Origin: Lithodes maja
Taxonomy: Eukaryota; Arthropoda; Malacostraca; Decapoda; Lithodidae
Reading direction: 5' to 3'
Length of the DNA stretch: 64,000 nucleotides
Assembly: GCA_037953745.1 (NCBI GenBank)
Contig: JBAKBP010001426.1
Location: 62,001 to 126,000 of the forward strand
Part shown: one piece after another, positions 47,138 to 58,790 of the stretch
How positions within the stretch are numbered: position 1 is the first letter of the stretch
How the letters are laid out: each line of letters starts with the position of its first letter
Position numbers and translations under genes: made by a program
Notes under the pieces: model-generated
Databases searched by the model: none
What the model was told of the DNA's origin: nothing
Seen by the model: the letters and a program-made list of their open reading frames with translations, nothing else

Positions 47138-49541
47138 TCAAAAGCTGTAAGAGGTATGCTGACGGGATCAGACCACTATACAGTGCTGACAAAAGTGAGG
47201 ATAAGGAAAGAGTGGAAATATGAGAGGAAAGAGAGAAAACTGAAAGTAGAGAGAATAAATGTGAGAAAATTAAATGAAGAATGTAATGCAACAAAATACA
47301 AGGACATCCTGAAAGAGACTATAAAGGACATGGATGTTATGATAGATCTGGGAAATACTGTAGACGAAGTATGGAAAGGTACAAGAGACTCCATGATTAA
47401 AGCAGCTGAGAAAGTATGTGGGAAGAAAACCTTTAAAATGTGGAAGAAGAAAGGTAATGCATGGTTTAGTAAAGAGATAGAAGAAATAGTGAAAAAAAAA
47501 AAAAAAAGAGTTCAGAAAGAGTATGCTGCAAAAGAATATACCTAGAGAAACTAGAGATGCGAGGAAAGAAGAATATAAAAATTTGAAACAAAGAGTGAAG
47601 AGTGAACAAGACGCTAAAAGGAAGACAGATGAGGCATATGGGAGAAAGATTAGTGAACAGTTTCTGAATGACAGGAAAGCATACTACAGAGCTGTGAAAG
47701 AAGCCAGAGGGAAGAAGACTGAGAGTGTCTCAGGTGGTAGGATGAGGGACATGAATGGGGAAGTGGTAGAGGGTGATGGTGTGGTGAAAGTATGGAAAGA
47801 TCATTTTAGTAGCTTAGCTGTAAAGAGTAGGGGGAAGGCAAAGATCTCATCCATAGGAATGGAGAGAGGTAGAATAAACAGGGTAGTTGAAAGCCAGATA
47901 AGCAGAGAAGAAGTAAAAGAAGCAATCAATAGACTTAAAATGGGCAAAGCTGCTGGAGTAGATAACATCCCAGGTGAAATGCTGAGATATGGAGGAGAAG
48001 AAGCTGTTGACATAATGCATAGGTTATGTAAATTAGCATGGGAAAAGGAAAGTGTACCAGAGGACTGGAGGAAAGCAGTGATAGTACCCTTGTACAAAGG
48101 GAAGGGTTGTAAAGAAGAGTGTAAGAATTATAGGGGAATTAGCTTGCTTAGCATACCTGGAAAGGTACACGCAAGAGTAGTAACACAGAGGCTACAGAAG
48201 ATAACGGATGACAAAATAGGCGAGGAACAGGGAGGTTTCAGAAAGGGCAGGGGCTGCGTTGACCAGATAGCCTCAATGCGATTGTTGGTCGAGAAGTATC
48301 TGGCCAAAAACAGAAAACTCTATGCAGCATTCATGGATTTGGAAAAAGCCTACGACAAAGTAGACTGGGAGGGCCTGTGGGATGTGTTAACAGTATATGG
48401 TGTGGGAGGAAAGTTGCTAATGGCAGTAAAATCTTTTTATAGGAATGCAATGGCAAATGTGAAGGTAGGGGATAAGTTAAGTGAAAGTTTTGAGGTCAAT
48501 GTTGGTGTAAGACAGGGATGTGTCATGTCAGCTTGGTTATTCAATATATACATGGATGGAGTGATTAGGGAATGTAGGGCTGTATCAATGGGTGTGGGAG
48601 CTAGACTGGAATCAGAGGGAAGAACATGGAAGATTTTAACATGCCTATATGCGGACGATGCAGTCCTGTTGGCGGAAAATGCTGAAGAACTTCAGAGAGT
48701 GGTCACTGACTTTGACAGGGTATGTGAAAAGAGAAAGTTAAAGGTCAATGTAGGGAAATGTAAGGTAATGGTGTTTGAGAGAAGAATGCATGAAACTATA
48801 GATTTTAAGGACAAATATAGAATCAAGAAAGAACACAAGAAAAGTTGTAAAATAAAATTGAAAAATGAAGTACTAGAAGAGGTTGAAAGTTTCAAGTATT
48901 TGGGAGCTGTACTATGCAAATATGGTAAAATGGAGAGTGAGATAAAAGAGAGAAAAATGCAAGGGAGAAAAGTGATTGGAGAACTTGATAGTATTCTCAA
49001 AGGAAGAATGGTTAGCCAGGAAGTCAAAAAGTCACTGAGAAACAGTGTGCTGCTCCCAACACTCTCGTATGGAAGCGAGACATGGACGGCAAGTGACGAG
49101 GACCTCTTCAAACTAAGAGCTGTGGAGATGAGCTTTTTCAGAATGGCAGCTGGCATGAATAGGCTAGATGGGCCAAGTAATAGGGAAGTGTACGAGTCCT
49201 TTGGAATGGAAGAGCAGGCTTTGGGCATTGATTGTGGTGTGGTTGAGTGGATAAAGAGAAGTACTTTGAGGTGGTATGGTCATGTTCAGAGAATGGATGA
49301 AGACAGAATGCCAAGAAAGATATATGGGAGTCAGGTGAGTGGAACCGCTAGTAGTGGAAGACCACCTATGGTATGGGAAAAGAAAGTGGAAAAATATATT
49401 GAAGAAAAACTTCCACGTAGTGGAAGGGGCATTGTGGCACGGGCAAAGGAGGCATGTCTTGACAAAGTAGCTTGGAGAAGTTTCTGTCATGGCCATCCTC
49501 TAGTGGGGGTTTCCCAGGGGGAAGCAAGGCGTCGGAGATGA
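47138..49541 (+). pseudogene. RTE-A reverse transcriptase piece
   Basis: After the insertions the protein resumes AVRGMLTGSDHYTVL, the SDH motif of the endonuclease. A frameshift between 47523 and 47545, after a 15-A run, splits the linker. From 47523 the frame is open for about 670 codons and contains RT motifs NYRGISLLSIPGK, MDLEKAYDKVDW, GVRQGCVMSAWLF and YADDAVLL (about 48650). The RTE-type tail follows: YGSETWTASDED, RAVEMSFFRMAAG, RWYGHVQRM. The GATGAT tail follows the stop. RT could still be made, but the full enzyme cannot. Confidence 0.88.
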
Positions 49542-49548
49542 TGATGAT

Positions 49549-49884
49549 AGACAGACTAATGAGGAAGTAAGAAGGAGGTGTGGTGTGGAGGTAGATGTGC
49601 TGGAAAGTGTGAAAAGGAACAACTGGAGATGGTTCGGCCATATGGAACGTATGGAAAGCGAGAGAATGACTAAGAGGGTGTACGAGAGCGAGGTGGAGGG
49701 ACAGAGGGGGAGAGGTAGACCGAATGAGAGGTGGAAGGATGGAGTGAGGAAGTACATGAACGAAGGCGGTGCTGGTTGGGGGGAGGGGCGTCGACTGACT
49801 GGGGACAGAGGTGCATGGGGGCGGTTCGTTCGTGGCCACCCCTTCGGGGATCATGGCGTCAGGCAATAGATAGATAGATAGACC
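49549..49884 (+). pseudogene. RTE-B 3' fragment
   Basis: It begins abruptly after the RTE-A tail at RQTNEEVRRRCGVEVDVLES and runs to GDHGVRQ followed by GATA repeats. It is a 5'-truncated insertion of a second RTE subfamily joined to the RTE-A tail. Confidence 0.85.
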
Positions 49885-49939
49885 AATATCACCATCAAAT
49901 AGTCTACAAAAGTTTTATCTACAGTATCTATTTTTTGCC

Positions 49940-50130
49940 AAACGCCCGAGGGGGTGGCCACGAATGAATCTCCTCCATGTACAGTACCTCTGTCAGTCAG
50001 TGTCCCTCCTCCCACCCAACACCCCTTTCACTCCTATACTGTACCTCTCAACTCCATCCTTCCTGAAAAATTTCACTCCTATACTGTACCTCTCAACTCC
50101 ATCCTTCCTGAAAAAGTTACCAATATTAAT
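49940..50130 (-). pseudogene. Decayed RTE-B tail with small insertions
   Basis: GGGGTGGCCACGAATGAATC matches the antisense RTE-B tail. It carries TACAGTA (49980-49986) and TACTGTA (50037-50043, 50082-50088) where other copies have a single TA or related bases. A 45-bp segment is duplicated in tandem. Confidence 0.6.
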
Positions 50131-50202
50131 TTACAGGTCAAAAGTTAATAATAAAGGTCACACAAAAAACTTGCAATCAGTGATTTGCTGTGTACCAGTA
50201 CA

Positions 50203-50247
50203 TACATACATACATACATACATACATACATACATCCATACATACAT
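50203..50247. repeat. CATA microsatellite
   Basis: About ten CATA units with one CATC. Confidence 0.9.
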
Positions 50248-50375
50248 TCTAATTGGCTTTACCTGACCTACAGTCCGTTGCCCCATTAACCCTTTTCCAA
50301 TTCCTTCATTTAATCTCTCCCAAGGATTTAACTCCCATTATTAGCCTCACCTGACCCTACCAGAACAGTTTTTGT

Positions 50376-51108
50376 ATGTATTTACCTATTTGTATTTACC
50401 TATTTGTAGTTTACAGGAATTGAGCAGCGCTCGTGTTGTCCTGTCTTAGTTACTTTATAATCAATCCATTTTACTTAGACAAGTATCGTAATGGATATTC
50501 CCAGTTCCCAGTATTTTGGACTAACATATCATAACTTATGTTGCCCTATTTCCATATTTACTTTTATCCAACCTAGATTTGAACATGTTAATGTTCCTCG
50601 CTCTCACCACCTCCTCCTCCAAGTTGTTCCAAGTCTCTATACTCCTATATGGGAAGCTGAATTTCTTTGTGTCCTTACGACATCTGCCCTTCCTCAGCTT
50701 AAACTCGTGCCCTCTTGTCCTTCCATTATCCCTCACGAATAGATCTTCCCTATCTACTCGTTCCAAACTTTTTACTCCCTTGAACATCGTTATTAAGTCG
50801 CCTCGTTCCCTTCTCTCTTTCAAGGTAGGCAGTTGTAGTGTCTTAAGTCTTTCCTCATATGTCAACTCCTTCAATCTTGGGATCATCTTCGTTGCTATCC
50901 TTTGGACTTTCTCTAATTTGTTTATATGTTTTTTCAAATGTGGTGACCATATCACTGCTGCATATTCTAATCTTGGTCTTATCATAGTCATTATCAATTT
51001 TCTTAACATTTCTTCATCCAAATAGTTAAATGCCACTCTCATATTGGTTATTATTCCATATGCTCCTCCAATGATCATGTTAATATGCTTCTCTGGGGAT
51101 AGATCATC
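50376..51108 (-). pseudogene. 5'-truncated CR1-A copy
   Basis: The minus strand encodes the last about 190 residues of CR1-A ORF2 (from IQDDLSPEKHINMIIGG to SRLDKSKYGNRAT), virtually identical to 21280-21860, plus the 3' UTR and the tail. The near-identity means the copies are young. It lacks endonuclease and RT catalytic motifs. Confidence 0.9.
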
Positions 51109-51237
51109 TTGTATGTATATATGTATATATGTTTGTTTGCATACGTGAGCGTTTATGTATACGGGCATGTGCACACTTACTGCATGTTCTTATGTATGTA
51201 TGTATGACAGCTCAGAGAAATAAAGTTATTGAGAACA

Positions 51238-54200
51238 CCAATTTTGTAGGTTCAAAAAACTGAAAAATGCACATGGGAGCCGGTTGAAACTGGGTCTGTT
51301 GAATGTTCGTTCCTTGCGTAACAAAATGGATCATATTTGCGAGATCTTGGATGAACATAACCTTGATGTATTATGTCTCACTGAGACCTGGTTGTTCGAG
51401 TCAGATCTGAATATTATCCAGGCGGCATTGCCTAAAACCCATTCCATAATAAATGTTCCTAGGCCTAGGGGAGATCATCCGGGTGGTGGAGTGGCAGTTG
51501 TCTACTCCACATCTCTGGTGAATATCTTGCAAATAAGCCATAACCCAGCCCCTCTTTATTATGAACTGTTGGAAGTGGAAATAAAACTCCATCAACAAAT
51601 TCTAAGAATGGCAGTTGTCTATAGGCCTGGCCATCGCGGCACTGATAGGGGTTTTATGGAAGAGTTTGGGCAGTTTCTCGAGGAATTTTCTGCTAAAACC
51701 GGAAGACTTTTGATATGTGGAGATTTTAATTACTGGGTTGACCGCCCTCATCTGAAGCCATTCTCTCCTGAGTTCCTTGAGTTGACTGATCAGAACAATT
51801 TTGTAAACCATGTGTCCCACCCAACTCATATCTTAGGACACACCCTTGACTTGGTTTTCTCTCCTGTGGGTTGTGGTGGTGTTCTGGATGTTGATGTTGA
51901 GAATGCTGACCCTAATACCTCTGATCATGCTTTGATTACTTTCAGCTTTGATTTCCCTAAGCCACTCACACATGAAAAAGTAATCAGATTTAGAAATTAT
52001 AAAAATGCAGACCTAAATTTGGCTAGCAGTGAAGTAAAACAGTACTTGGGAAGTATTGATACTTCCAACCTTACTTCAGATGAGCTGGTGGAGGTACATG
52101 GAAATGCACTTAAATTAGTGTTCGATCATCACTGTCCAGAAGTAGAGAAGAAAATCATAGTACGAGATGATTCGCCCTGGTATAGCACTCGAGTTAAATT
52201 TCTTAGAAGAGCGCGTAGAAGAGCTGAACGTGAATGGCGGAAAAATAAAACTGACTCTACATGGTTGCAATATCTGTCAGCCAGAAGAGCTGTGGTCCAC
52301 AAAATCAAAGATGAAAAGAAAGTGTATTATCAGGGAAAAGTTGACTCGTGTGGTAACGACCAGAGGAGGTTGGCTTCAATTGTAAACTGTTTACTTGGAA
52401 AAACAAGAGTCAGCTTAAGACCTTCTGTACCCGATGCCGAGTTGGCTGCCAACTTTGTGGCATTTTTTGCTGGCAAGATAACTCGCATAAGACAGGAACT
52501 GGATGATGCTTCTGTTGGTGAAGAACTTTCAGTTGTACTCCAACCCCGACACATTCCTAATAATGTCCTCTCATCCTTTCACTCAGTAGAGGTGGACATG
52601 ATCTCGTCCTACATAAGAAACCTCAATAAAACATTTTGCCCGTTGGATCCCATAAATGTTTCCAAGCTACCAAGAGTCTATGATCACACAGTTGAGTTTA
52701 TTTCCGAAATAATTAATAAGTGCTTCTCTGAAGGTAGCTTCCCACATTCTGAAAAGCATGCACTACTCCGACCTACTCTAAAGAAACCTGGACTTGATGT
52801 TGAGAACATGTTGAACTATCGTCCTGTCTCCAACCTGTCCTTCATATCAAAGATATTAGAGCGTGCAATACTTGACCAATTACAACCACTACTTCAGCAG
52901 AATGAAACTATCCCAATTTTTCAGTCTGCTTACCGACAGCATCATTCAACTGAAACAGCATTGATTAGAGTACATAATGATCTAGTTGAGAACATTTGCA
53001 ATGGTGTGGCCTCACTATTGGTCTTGCTTGATCTCTCTGCGGCTTTTGACACAGTGGATCACGAGTTGTTATTGAGTGATCTTTATGATTGTGGTGTGCG
53101 TGACTCCGCTCTCTTGCTTCTTGGGTCGTACTTGTCAGGTAGATCCCAGAGTGTGATGGTAAATCAAGTGGTCTCGGACTCGACACCCCTGCGGTATGGT
53201 GTTCCGCAGGGATCAGTTTTAGGTCCTATCCTATTTATAATTTATATTAGCAGTTTGTCTCTTCTGCTTCGTGCACATAATGTCACCTTTCACTTTTATG
53301 CAGATGACACCCAGATTTATGTGAGAATCACAAATATAGTTGATATACGGAGTAAGATGGAATTGTTGATGTCTGATATCAAGAAGTGGATGAGAGCGAG
53401 AAAACTTAAACTAAATGATGGTAAAACTGATATTCTCATCATCCGAGGAAATAGAAGAGCTGATGATATAGTAGGTGCCCTCTCCATCAATGTGGGTGGA
53501 TCTCAGCTGCGACCGGCCAACTCTGTTCGAAATCTGGGTGTATATGTGAACTCCCGATTAGATTTCAAAGAGCATGTAAACCAGATAGTTAAAAGTTGTT
53601 ACTTGCACATCAGAAATCTCTATTTGGTGAAGCCGTTTATAACCAGACGTTGCCTCCTGACGTTGGTTCACTCATTGGTCTTCTCTCGTGTTGATTATTG
53701 CAATGCCCTGTTGGTGGGTCTTCCAAATTATATTTTGAAGAAAGTTCAGTCTGTTCTTAACAGGGCCGCAAGACTAATTTTTGGTGTTCCACCTAGAACT
53801 CCTACTACATCTCTTCACATAGAACTGCACTGGCTGCCAGTAAGAGCAAGAATAGAATTTAAGTTGTGTTTGGTGACTTTTAAGGTTCTCAAATTTGGTG
53901 AGCCTAGGTACCTTGCGGAGCTGCTCAGGCGCCCACCGGCACACCATGGTGTAGTTGTGCGTCATGACAATGACCCTTTTCGTCTTGATGAACCAAGGGC
54001 TTTCCAGCAGTCTTCTTTCTTTGAGAGGTCATTCTCCTACATGGCTCCGAGGTTGTATAACAGGTTGCCGCTGTCCATGAGACAACTGAGTTCTGTTGAA
54101 TGCTTCAAGAGACAACTTAAGACTTTTCTCTTTGAGAGAAGCTATGATCTTGAGAGAGGTGTCATGACAGATGGCTATAGAGTTTAGGCTATTTTGCCAC

Positions 54201-54362
54201 TGCTAGTGATTGTTAAATGTGTGTTGTATATAAGCCTTCTTTTGATGCATTGATTTTTGTTCTTTTTTCTTTCTCTTTTCGAGCGCTAGTGAATTCTTCG
54301 GAAAAATTGGCGCTTATGAGAAATAAGTAACATGCTTATTATTATTATTATTATTATTATGT
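51238..54362 (+). mobile_element. L2-like LINE, 5'-truncated but with long ORF
   Basis: It runs from about 51238 to a TTA repeat tail (54336-54360). Two shorter copies, 8247-8808 and 62611-63007, share its 3' UTR and tail. The frame is open from 51233 without an ATG before the endonuclease, so the N-terminal part of the element is missing. Confidence 0.85.
51284..54187 (+). CDS. L2-like endonuclease-reverse transcriptase (N-terminally incomplete)
   Basis: The frame begins LGLLNVRSLRNKMDHICEIL, the first strand of an APE endonuclease, so almost the whole enzyme is present. Motifs are LTETWL, ICGDFNYW and SDHALITF for the endonuclease, then NYRPVSNLSFISK, LDLSAAFDTVDH, GVPQGSVLGP and FYADDTQIY (about 53298) for RT. 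The C-terminal LHWLPVRARIEFKLC and FERSFSYMAPRLYN are typical of the L2/CR1 group. No internal stop occurs in 967 codons. There is no in-frame ATG near the start (51284 is a TTG), and about 30 upstream codons without ATG suggest 5' truncation. Expression would need a host start codon. Confidence 0.9.
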   Translation: MKLGLLNVRSLRNKMDHICEILDEHNLDVLCLTETWLFESDLNIIQAALPKTHSIINVPRPRGDHPGGGVAVVYSTSLVNILQISHNPAPLYYELLEVEIKLHQQILRMAVVYRPGHRGTDRGFMEEFGQFLEEFSAKTGRLLICGDFNYWVDRPHLKPFSPEFLELTDQNNFVNHVSHPTHILGHTLDLVFSPVGCGGVLDVDVENADPNTSDHALITFSFDFPKPLTHEKVIRFRNYKNADLNLASSEVKQYLGSIDTSNLTSDELVEVHGNALKLVFDHHCPEVEKKIIVRDDSPWYSTRVKFLRRARRRAEREWRKNKTDSTWLQYLSARRAVVHKIKDEKKVYYQGKVDSCGNDQRRLASIVNCLLGKTRVSLRPSVPDAELAANFVAFFAGKITRIRQELDDASVGEELSVVLQPRHIPNNVLSSFHSVEVDMISSYIRNLNKTFCPLDPINVSKLPRVYDHTVEFISEIINKCFSEGSFPHSEKHALLRPTLKKPGLDVENMLNYRPVSNLSFISKILERAILDQLQPLLQQNETIPIFQSAYRQHHSTETALIRVHNDLVENICNGVASLLVLLDLSAAFDTVDHELLLSDLYDCGVRDSALLLLGSYLSGRSQSVMVNQVVSDSTPLRYGVPQGSVLGPILFIIYISSLSLLLRAHNVTFHFYADDTQIYVRITNIVDIRSKMELLMSDIKKWMRARKLKLNDGKTDILIIRGNRRADDIVGALSINVGGSQLRPANSVRNLGVYVNSRLDFKEHVNQIVKSCYLHIRNLYLVKPFITRRCLLTLVHSLVFSRVDYCNALLVGLPNYILKKVQSVLNRAARLIFGVPPRTPTTSLHIELHWLPVRARIEFKLCLVTFKVLKFGEPRYLAELLRRPPAHHGVVVRHDNDPFRLDEPRAFQQSSFFERSFSYMAPRLYNRLPLSMRQLSSVECFKRQLKTFLFERSYDLERGVMTDGYRV

Positions 54363-54714
54363 ATATATATGCGTATTTATGTGTGTACGTATGCGTATAT
54401 ATGTATGTTCTGTATATATATGAGTAAAATAAATGTGTACTGTATATGCATTGTAAATCACTTACTCTCATGGTTAATTTATGATAATTTGTATTTTGCA
54501 CTAGCATAATTATTGTATTAATTTTTTGTTTTAATGTAAAGTATATTATACTCACCCATTGTAAACTGAGCTTACCATTTTCATATATGTACATCTCATG
54601 TTCATCCACTAATTGTAAAATGTGTATTTTCAGCTAATGAGGCTGCCATTCTTTAATAAACCGTTTATTATTATTATTATTATTATTACATACATACATA
54701 TGTACATATGAAGG
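54363..54714. other. AT-rich DNA with TTA microsatellite
   Basis: It contains TATATG-rich sequence, a TTA repeat at 54666-54690, and short CATA units. No gene was seen. Confidence 0.5.
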
Positions 54715-56430
54715 GGGAGATGAATGTTTGTGGGTGTTAGGGTGTTGTTTATGGTGAGGCGTGGGGCATTTCTGTATTCGGCAGTCCAGCTTGTGAGGAG
54801 GGTTGCTGTGAATTTGGCTGGGGCTAATTTGAGTCTGTTTGTAGTGCACCCGTCATGTAATGTGTTGAGATAGGGTTGAAGGAGACGTGTTACTGTGTCT
54901 GAGTCTTGGTATGTACATGTAAGTGTTATGTCGTCTGCATAGGAAGCTATATTTATTTTGGGTGCGTGGGGTGTGGGTAGATCATAATATACATGTATAG
55001 CTTGGATAGTGAGGGCGACAAGACGGATCTTTGCGGGACTCCGTTTGTGAAGTTTCTGATGTTAGATGACTGACCGCCGGTGACCGGCAAATTATACATG
55101 TGCACATCTGCCTGCTAGGAAGTTGGCCAGCCACCTTTTCGTGTTGTGCATGTTTGTGTCGTAGATTTTGTTTGTTAGGTTGTGGAGGGGGATGGCATCG
55201 AAGGCTTTACTAATGTCGAGTGTGGCTAGTAGTGATCTGTGTGGTGGACTGGCTGAGTTGATACCGTCAAAAACTCTTTGTGTAAGTTCTGTAAGAAGAG
55301 TGTTTGTGGAGTACAGAGGCCTGAAGCCATGTTGTGTAGGAGCCACAGGCCGTAGCTCGATTGGTAGAGCGTTCGCCTGCTAACCGTGAGGTTGACGGTT
55401 CGAGCCTCGGGCCAGCCAGTGAGTTATTGGCAGACGTCAGTGCTGTTGGTGAACGGTGCGGTCTAGCAATCTGTGGCAACTATTCACTAAGTCCCTGATT
55501 CATCAGGGCACCCACCCTAGCCTTGCTATTCAGCAGGGAGTGTATGGTGGTAAAAACTGCATCAGCTAGGGGTACAGCGTGTGTGGTCAGTTGTAGTACA
55601 AGGCGTTCTGAGACTTTGGAGGGGGTGCAAAGGAATGTGATGGGGCGGTGTGAGGAGGGCAGCGTGGGGTCGTGGGGTTTGGGGAATGTAATGATGAGAC
55701 CATGCTTCCAGATGTCTGGTATTGTGTTGTGTGAATAACTGTACAGTGTAGTTTGATATGTTGATGATTGCTTGTATGCCTTGTGGTCCCAGGTGTCTGA
55801 GGTGTATGTTGCTTAAGTTGTCTGGACTGCAGATGGGTGAGTACTTGAGATTGTTGATGATGTGCTTTGTCTGGTTGTTGGTGAGTTGTTGGTGAAGGGT
55901 GCATAGTCAGAGTCTGTGAGGAATTGTCTAATACGTCGAATGACACGTCGTTTTGTAAATTTTGGGGGTCTGTTTTGTGATCAAGTGTTTGGAAAGTAGT
56001 CATTCTAGTTTAGTTTTTGTTGTTCTAGTATTTTGTTGTTAATCTGGGTGCTGAGTGCCTAGATTTGTTGTGTTATGTCCTGTGTGTGGGGTGCTGGGGA
56101 GTGTTTCAGTGTGCCGCGTTGTCTGATGAGGTTTTAAATTTCTGGTGTGAAGTTGGGGTTGTGTCTTTTCCTGTAACCTCTTGGAATGTGTTTCTTGTCA
56201 GCGTTTTGGATAGTTGTGTTGAATATGTGGACAGCATTGTTGAGGTTAGTGATGGGTGCGCTGTTTAGGGTTTCAAAGTGTTGTTCTGTCTCGTTTGTGA
56301 AAGCTTCCCAGTTGGCTCTTTTATAGTTGGTGTAAGTGTATCTGTGGCTAGCTGGGGTGAGTCTGGTTTTGGTGGTGATAATGATCGGGAGGGTGGTCAG
56401 AGCCTAAGGCTTTGACCACCCTCCAGGATG
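54715..56430 (-). pseudogene. Decayed internal fragment of 2A-LINE-1
   Basis: It aligns with about 2940-4545 of the intact element, the RT region back to the endonuclease, in the same orientation. It lacks both ends, has an internal deletion near 55945 and many indels, and is split by a SINE at 55340-55566. A short RT segment (DISKAFDAIPLHNL) is readable at 55092-55346. Confidence 0.85.
55340..55566 (+). mobile_element. tRNA-derived SINE inside the LINE copy
   Basis: The intact LINE reads GGAGCTAGGGG; here about 227 bp separate GGAGC from TAGGGG. The head has box A-like TAGCTCGATTGGTAGAGCG and box B-like GGTTCGAGCC with an anticodon-like CTGCTAA loop. The stems do not close well, so it is a SINE head and not a tRNA gene. 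The tail has no long simple repeat. Confidence 0.65.
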
Positions 56431-56768
56431 GAGCTGTAAACAGAATTACAAGCTAAAATACAGTACCGTAGTACAGTAAATTAATTTTATAACCAGCTAT
56501 GAGGTATGTGCCTGAGTATATACATACAGTATATACAGTATATATATTCATTAAACCAAAACCATCATACAGTACATTGTAGCCATCAGAAACCTACATA
56601 ATTATTGAATTCTTGTTTCATATCAATGATTACAGCTCCAACTTCCTCGAGTATTGCAAGTGGCACAGCATTATAGAGTACAGTACTGTAGCCTACATGG
56701 TTTAGGTGTTTTGGTTGTTCCTCCCCATACCTGACAGTGAACAGTTACCAAGACATGAACCTTGGACT
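56431..56768. other. No gene; rich in TACAGTA words
   Basis: AT-rich sequence with at least seven TACAGTA/TACTGTA heptamers (56461-56690). No ORF or RNA signature was seen. Confidence 0.45.
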
Positions 56769-56785
56769 ACTGTTGTGGAGAGTTG

Positions 56786-57196
56786 TTGTTGTTGTTGTTG
56801 TTTTTCCCCAAGCTGCCTGGCCGAACAGCCCCAAGGCCCCGAGCAAGGCCAAGGCCACAACCGAGCGCCCCACAGAACCCTCCCTGCCGACCACAATAAA
56901 GCCTGGGTGACCGAAGCCACTCCATGGCGGGGAGCTCAGGAGGGTGCAGAAATGCCCGGGAAACCAAAGCCCCACCCAGGGCCCTGTGCCCCTCAGCAAT
57001 TATGAAGAGAAAGTTGAGGGGCAAGGGAAAAATGTGACGCTTTGGCTTCCAATCTTGGTAGATTGGGAGGTCAATCCACGGAAAAGACGCCGTCACTTGA
57101 GATCTAGAAAATATATAAGTTAAAGGAACAGTCAGAGTAAGCTATGGGTATGGCAGAGATCGCTCAGTTCTCACTCTGATAGAACAGCCCATCACC
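56786..57196 (-). mobile_element. AAC-tailed SINE with perfect 17-bp duplication (411 bp)
   Basis: ACTGTTGTGGAGAGTTG occurs at 56769-56785 and 57197-57213. The element begins (minus strand) GGTGATGGGCTGTTCTATC, 58 bp inside the longest copy at 24825, and ends GGCCAGGCAGCTTGGGGAAA plus AAC repeats. The exact duplication marks a recent target-primed insertion. Confidence 0.88.
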
Positions 57197-57213
57197 ACTG
57201 TTGTGGAGAGTTG

Positions 57214-57605
57214 GCTACATTACATTATTATCACACCTATATTCATAATATTAAGGCAGTGTCCCACAAACAAGTTTATCAGCTATATGGATGTATCTCA
57301 GCCTTCAATCCAATACAACTTATTATATGATTTTGACTGATATTCGCAGTTTATTCGTATATTAAATATGACTGCAATTGGGGTAAACCAAGAAAGACGG
57401 GTGAACAGACCATATACAAACAAACTGACAAGAGAGGCAGCTCTGAACAGGGCTGCTTGGAACGCTGCCAATAGAACGTGAGACCAGAACCACAGTTTGT
57501 ACTTACACTCGTTGTATTTGCGGGAGTGAGCATGCTCGTTAATTCCCGCCTCCTAAGATATGTTTGTCATACCGTGCTTTGAAACTATGCACTGATGGTG
57601 CAGAC
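57214..57605. other. No gene recognised
   Basis: About 390 bp with no motif-bearing ORF and no repeat boundary that I can define. Confidence 0.4.
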
Positions 57606-57609
57606 ACTA

Positions 57610-57641
<32 letters not shown>

Positions 57642-58441
57642 TGCCTGACGCCGTGATCCCCGAAGGTGTGGCCACGAACGAACCGCCCCCATGCACCTCT
57701 GTCCCCATTCAGTCGACGCCCCTCCCCCCAACCAGCACCGCCTTCATTCATGTAGTTCCTCACTCCATCCTTCCACCTCATATTCGGTCTACCTCTCCCC
57801 CTCTGTCCCTCCACCTCGCTCTCGTACACCCTCTTAGTCATTCTCTCGCTTTCCATACGTTCCATATGGCCGAACCATCTCAAGTTGTTCCTTTTCACAC
57901 TTTCCAGCACATCTACCTCCACACCACACCTCCTTCTTACTTCCTCATTAGTCTGTCTATCCCTCCATGTAATTCCGCACGCACTCCTTAAGTAATTCAT
58001 TTCCACTGCTCTCACTCTTGGTCTGAGTCTCTCAACCAACGTCCATGCTTCGCTTCCGTAAGTCAGTGTCGGGATTACCACACTGTCATGCAAGGACTTC
58101 TTCACTTCCATACTGACCACCCTATTTCTTGTTACTGCTTTTAGCGTTCCTACAACCCTCTTCCCCTGTTGTACCCTCTCCCGCACCTCTTCATCCATAG
58201 TCCCATCTTTACTCAACACACTGCCCAGATACTTAAAAGAGTTGACGATCTCCATAGCCTGACCGTTCAGCTTCACCTCACACTCTGTGACTTCACCCCT
58301 TTCGAAGACCATAACCTTGCTCTTCCCCGTATTTACCTTCAAATTCCGTTTTTCGCACACTGTTCCAAACTCATTTACCAGACCCTGCAACTCCCATTCA
58401 TTATCACTCATCAGAACTGTATCATCCGCAAACAGCAGACT
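57606..58441 (-). pseudogene. RTE-B LINE, best copy (5'-truncated)
   Basis: The minus strand encodes 272 residues from LLFADDTVLMSDNEWELQGL, the RT catalytic FADD motif, to GDHGVRQ, with no stop. It includes YLGSVLSKDGTMDEEV, YGSEAWTLVERL and RWFGHMERM. GATA repeats form the 3' tail (57606-57642). Truncation just before FADD removes the endonuclease and most of RT, so it cannot act alone. It is the reference for the other RTE-B fragments. Confidence 0.88.
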
Positions 58442-58747
58442 AAAGAGTAACTTCAATATAATTACAATTATATATTTGAATAATAAAATATGAAGGTACA
58501 GTAGCCTACTTCAATACTGTATTTTCATTGATTTCATTAGTTGGGTTTATTTGTAAATTAAATGGTGAGTTGGTGAAAACAAATATGAATATACAGTACT
58601 GTAAACACAACTAAATAGGTTACAGTAATAGAGACAACACTACAGAGTAACGGCAATATAATTACAAATATAGAGAAACATCAATATAATTACATAAGTC
58701 AATGAAGACTGAAAAAATCCTAAAGAAGAATGCATTGGTGGAAAGTG

Positions 58748-58750
<3 letters not shown>

Positions 58751-58790
<40 letters not shown>

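Larger units (their letters stand above)
35918..49548 (+). mobile_element. RTE-A LINE, multiply split
   Basis: RTE-A pieces lie at 35918-36599, 45469-46101 and 47138-49548, all plus strand, in protein order, ending in GATGATGATGA. The gaps hold piggyBac pB2 (36604-45464) and a Penelope-like remnant plus R3 (46102-47137). The leader is about 490 bp and begins with a U4 snRNA match. Removing pB2 and one TTAA restores the endonuclease frame (..MREL then KDGC..GVGETHL). Confidence 0.85.

Noticed and set aside
55351..55420. tRNA gene
   Set aside because: Boxes A and B are present, but anticodon and T stems do not pair well, and the segment is the head of an insertion inside a LINE copy.
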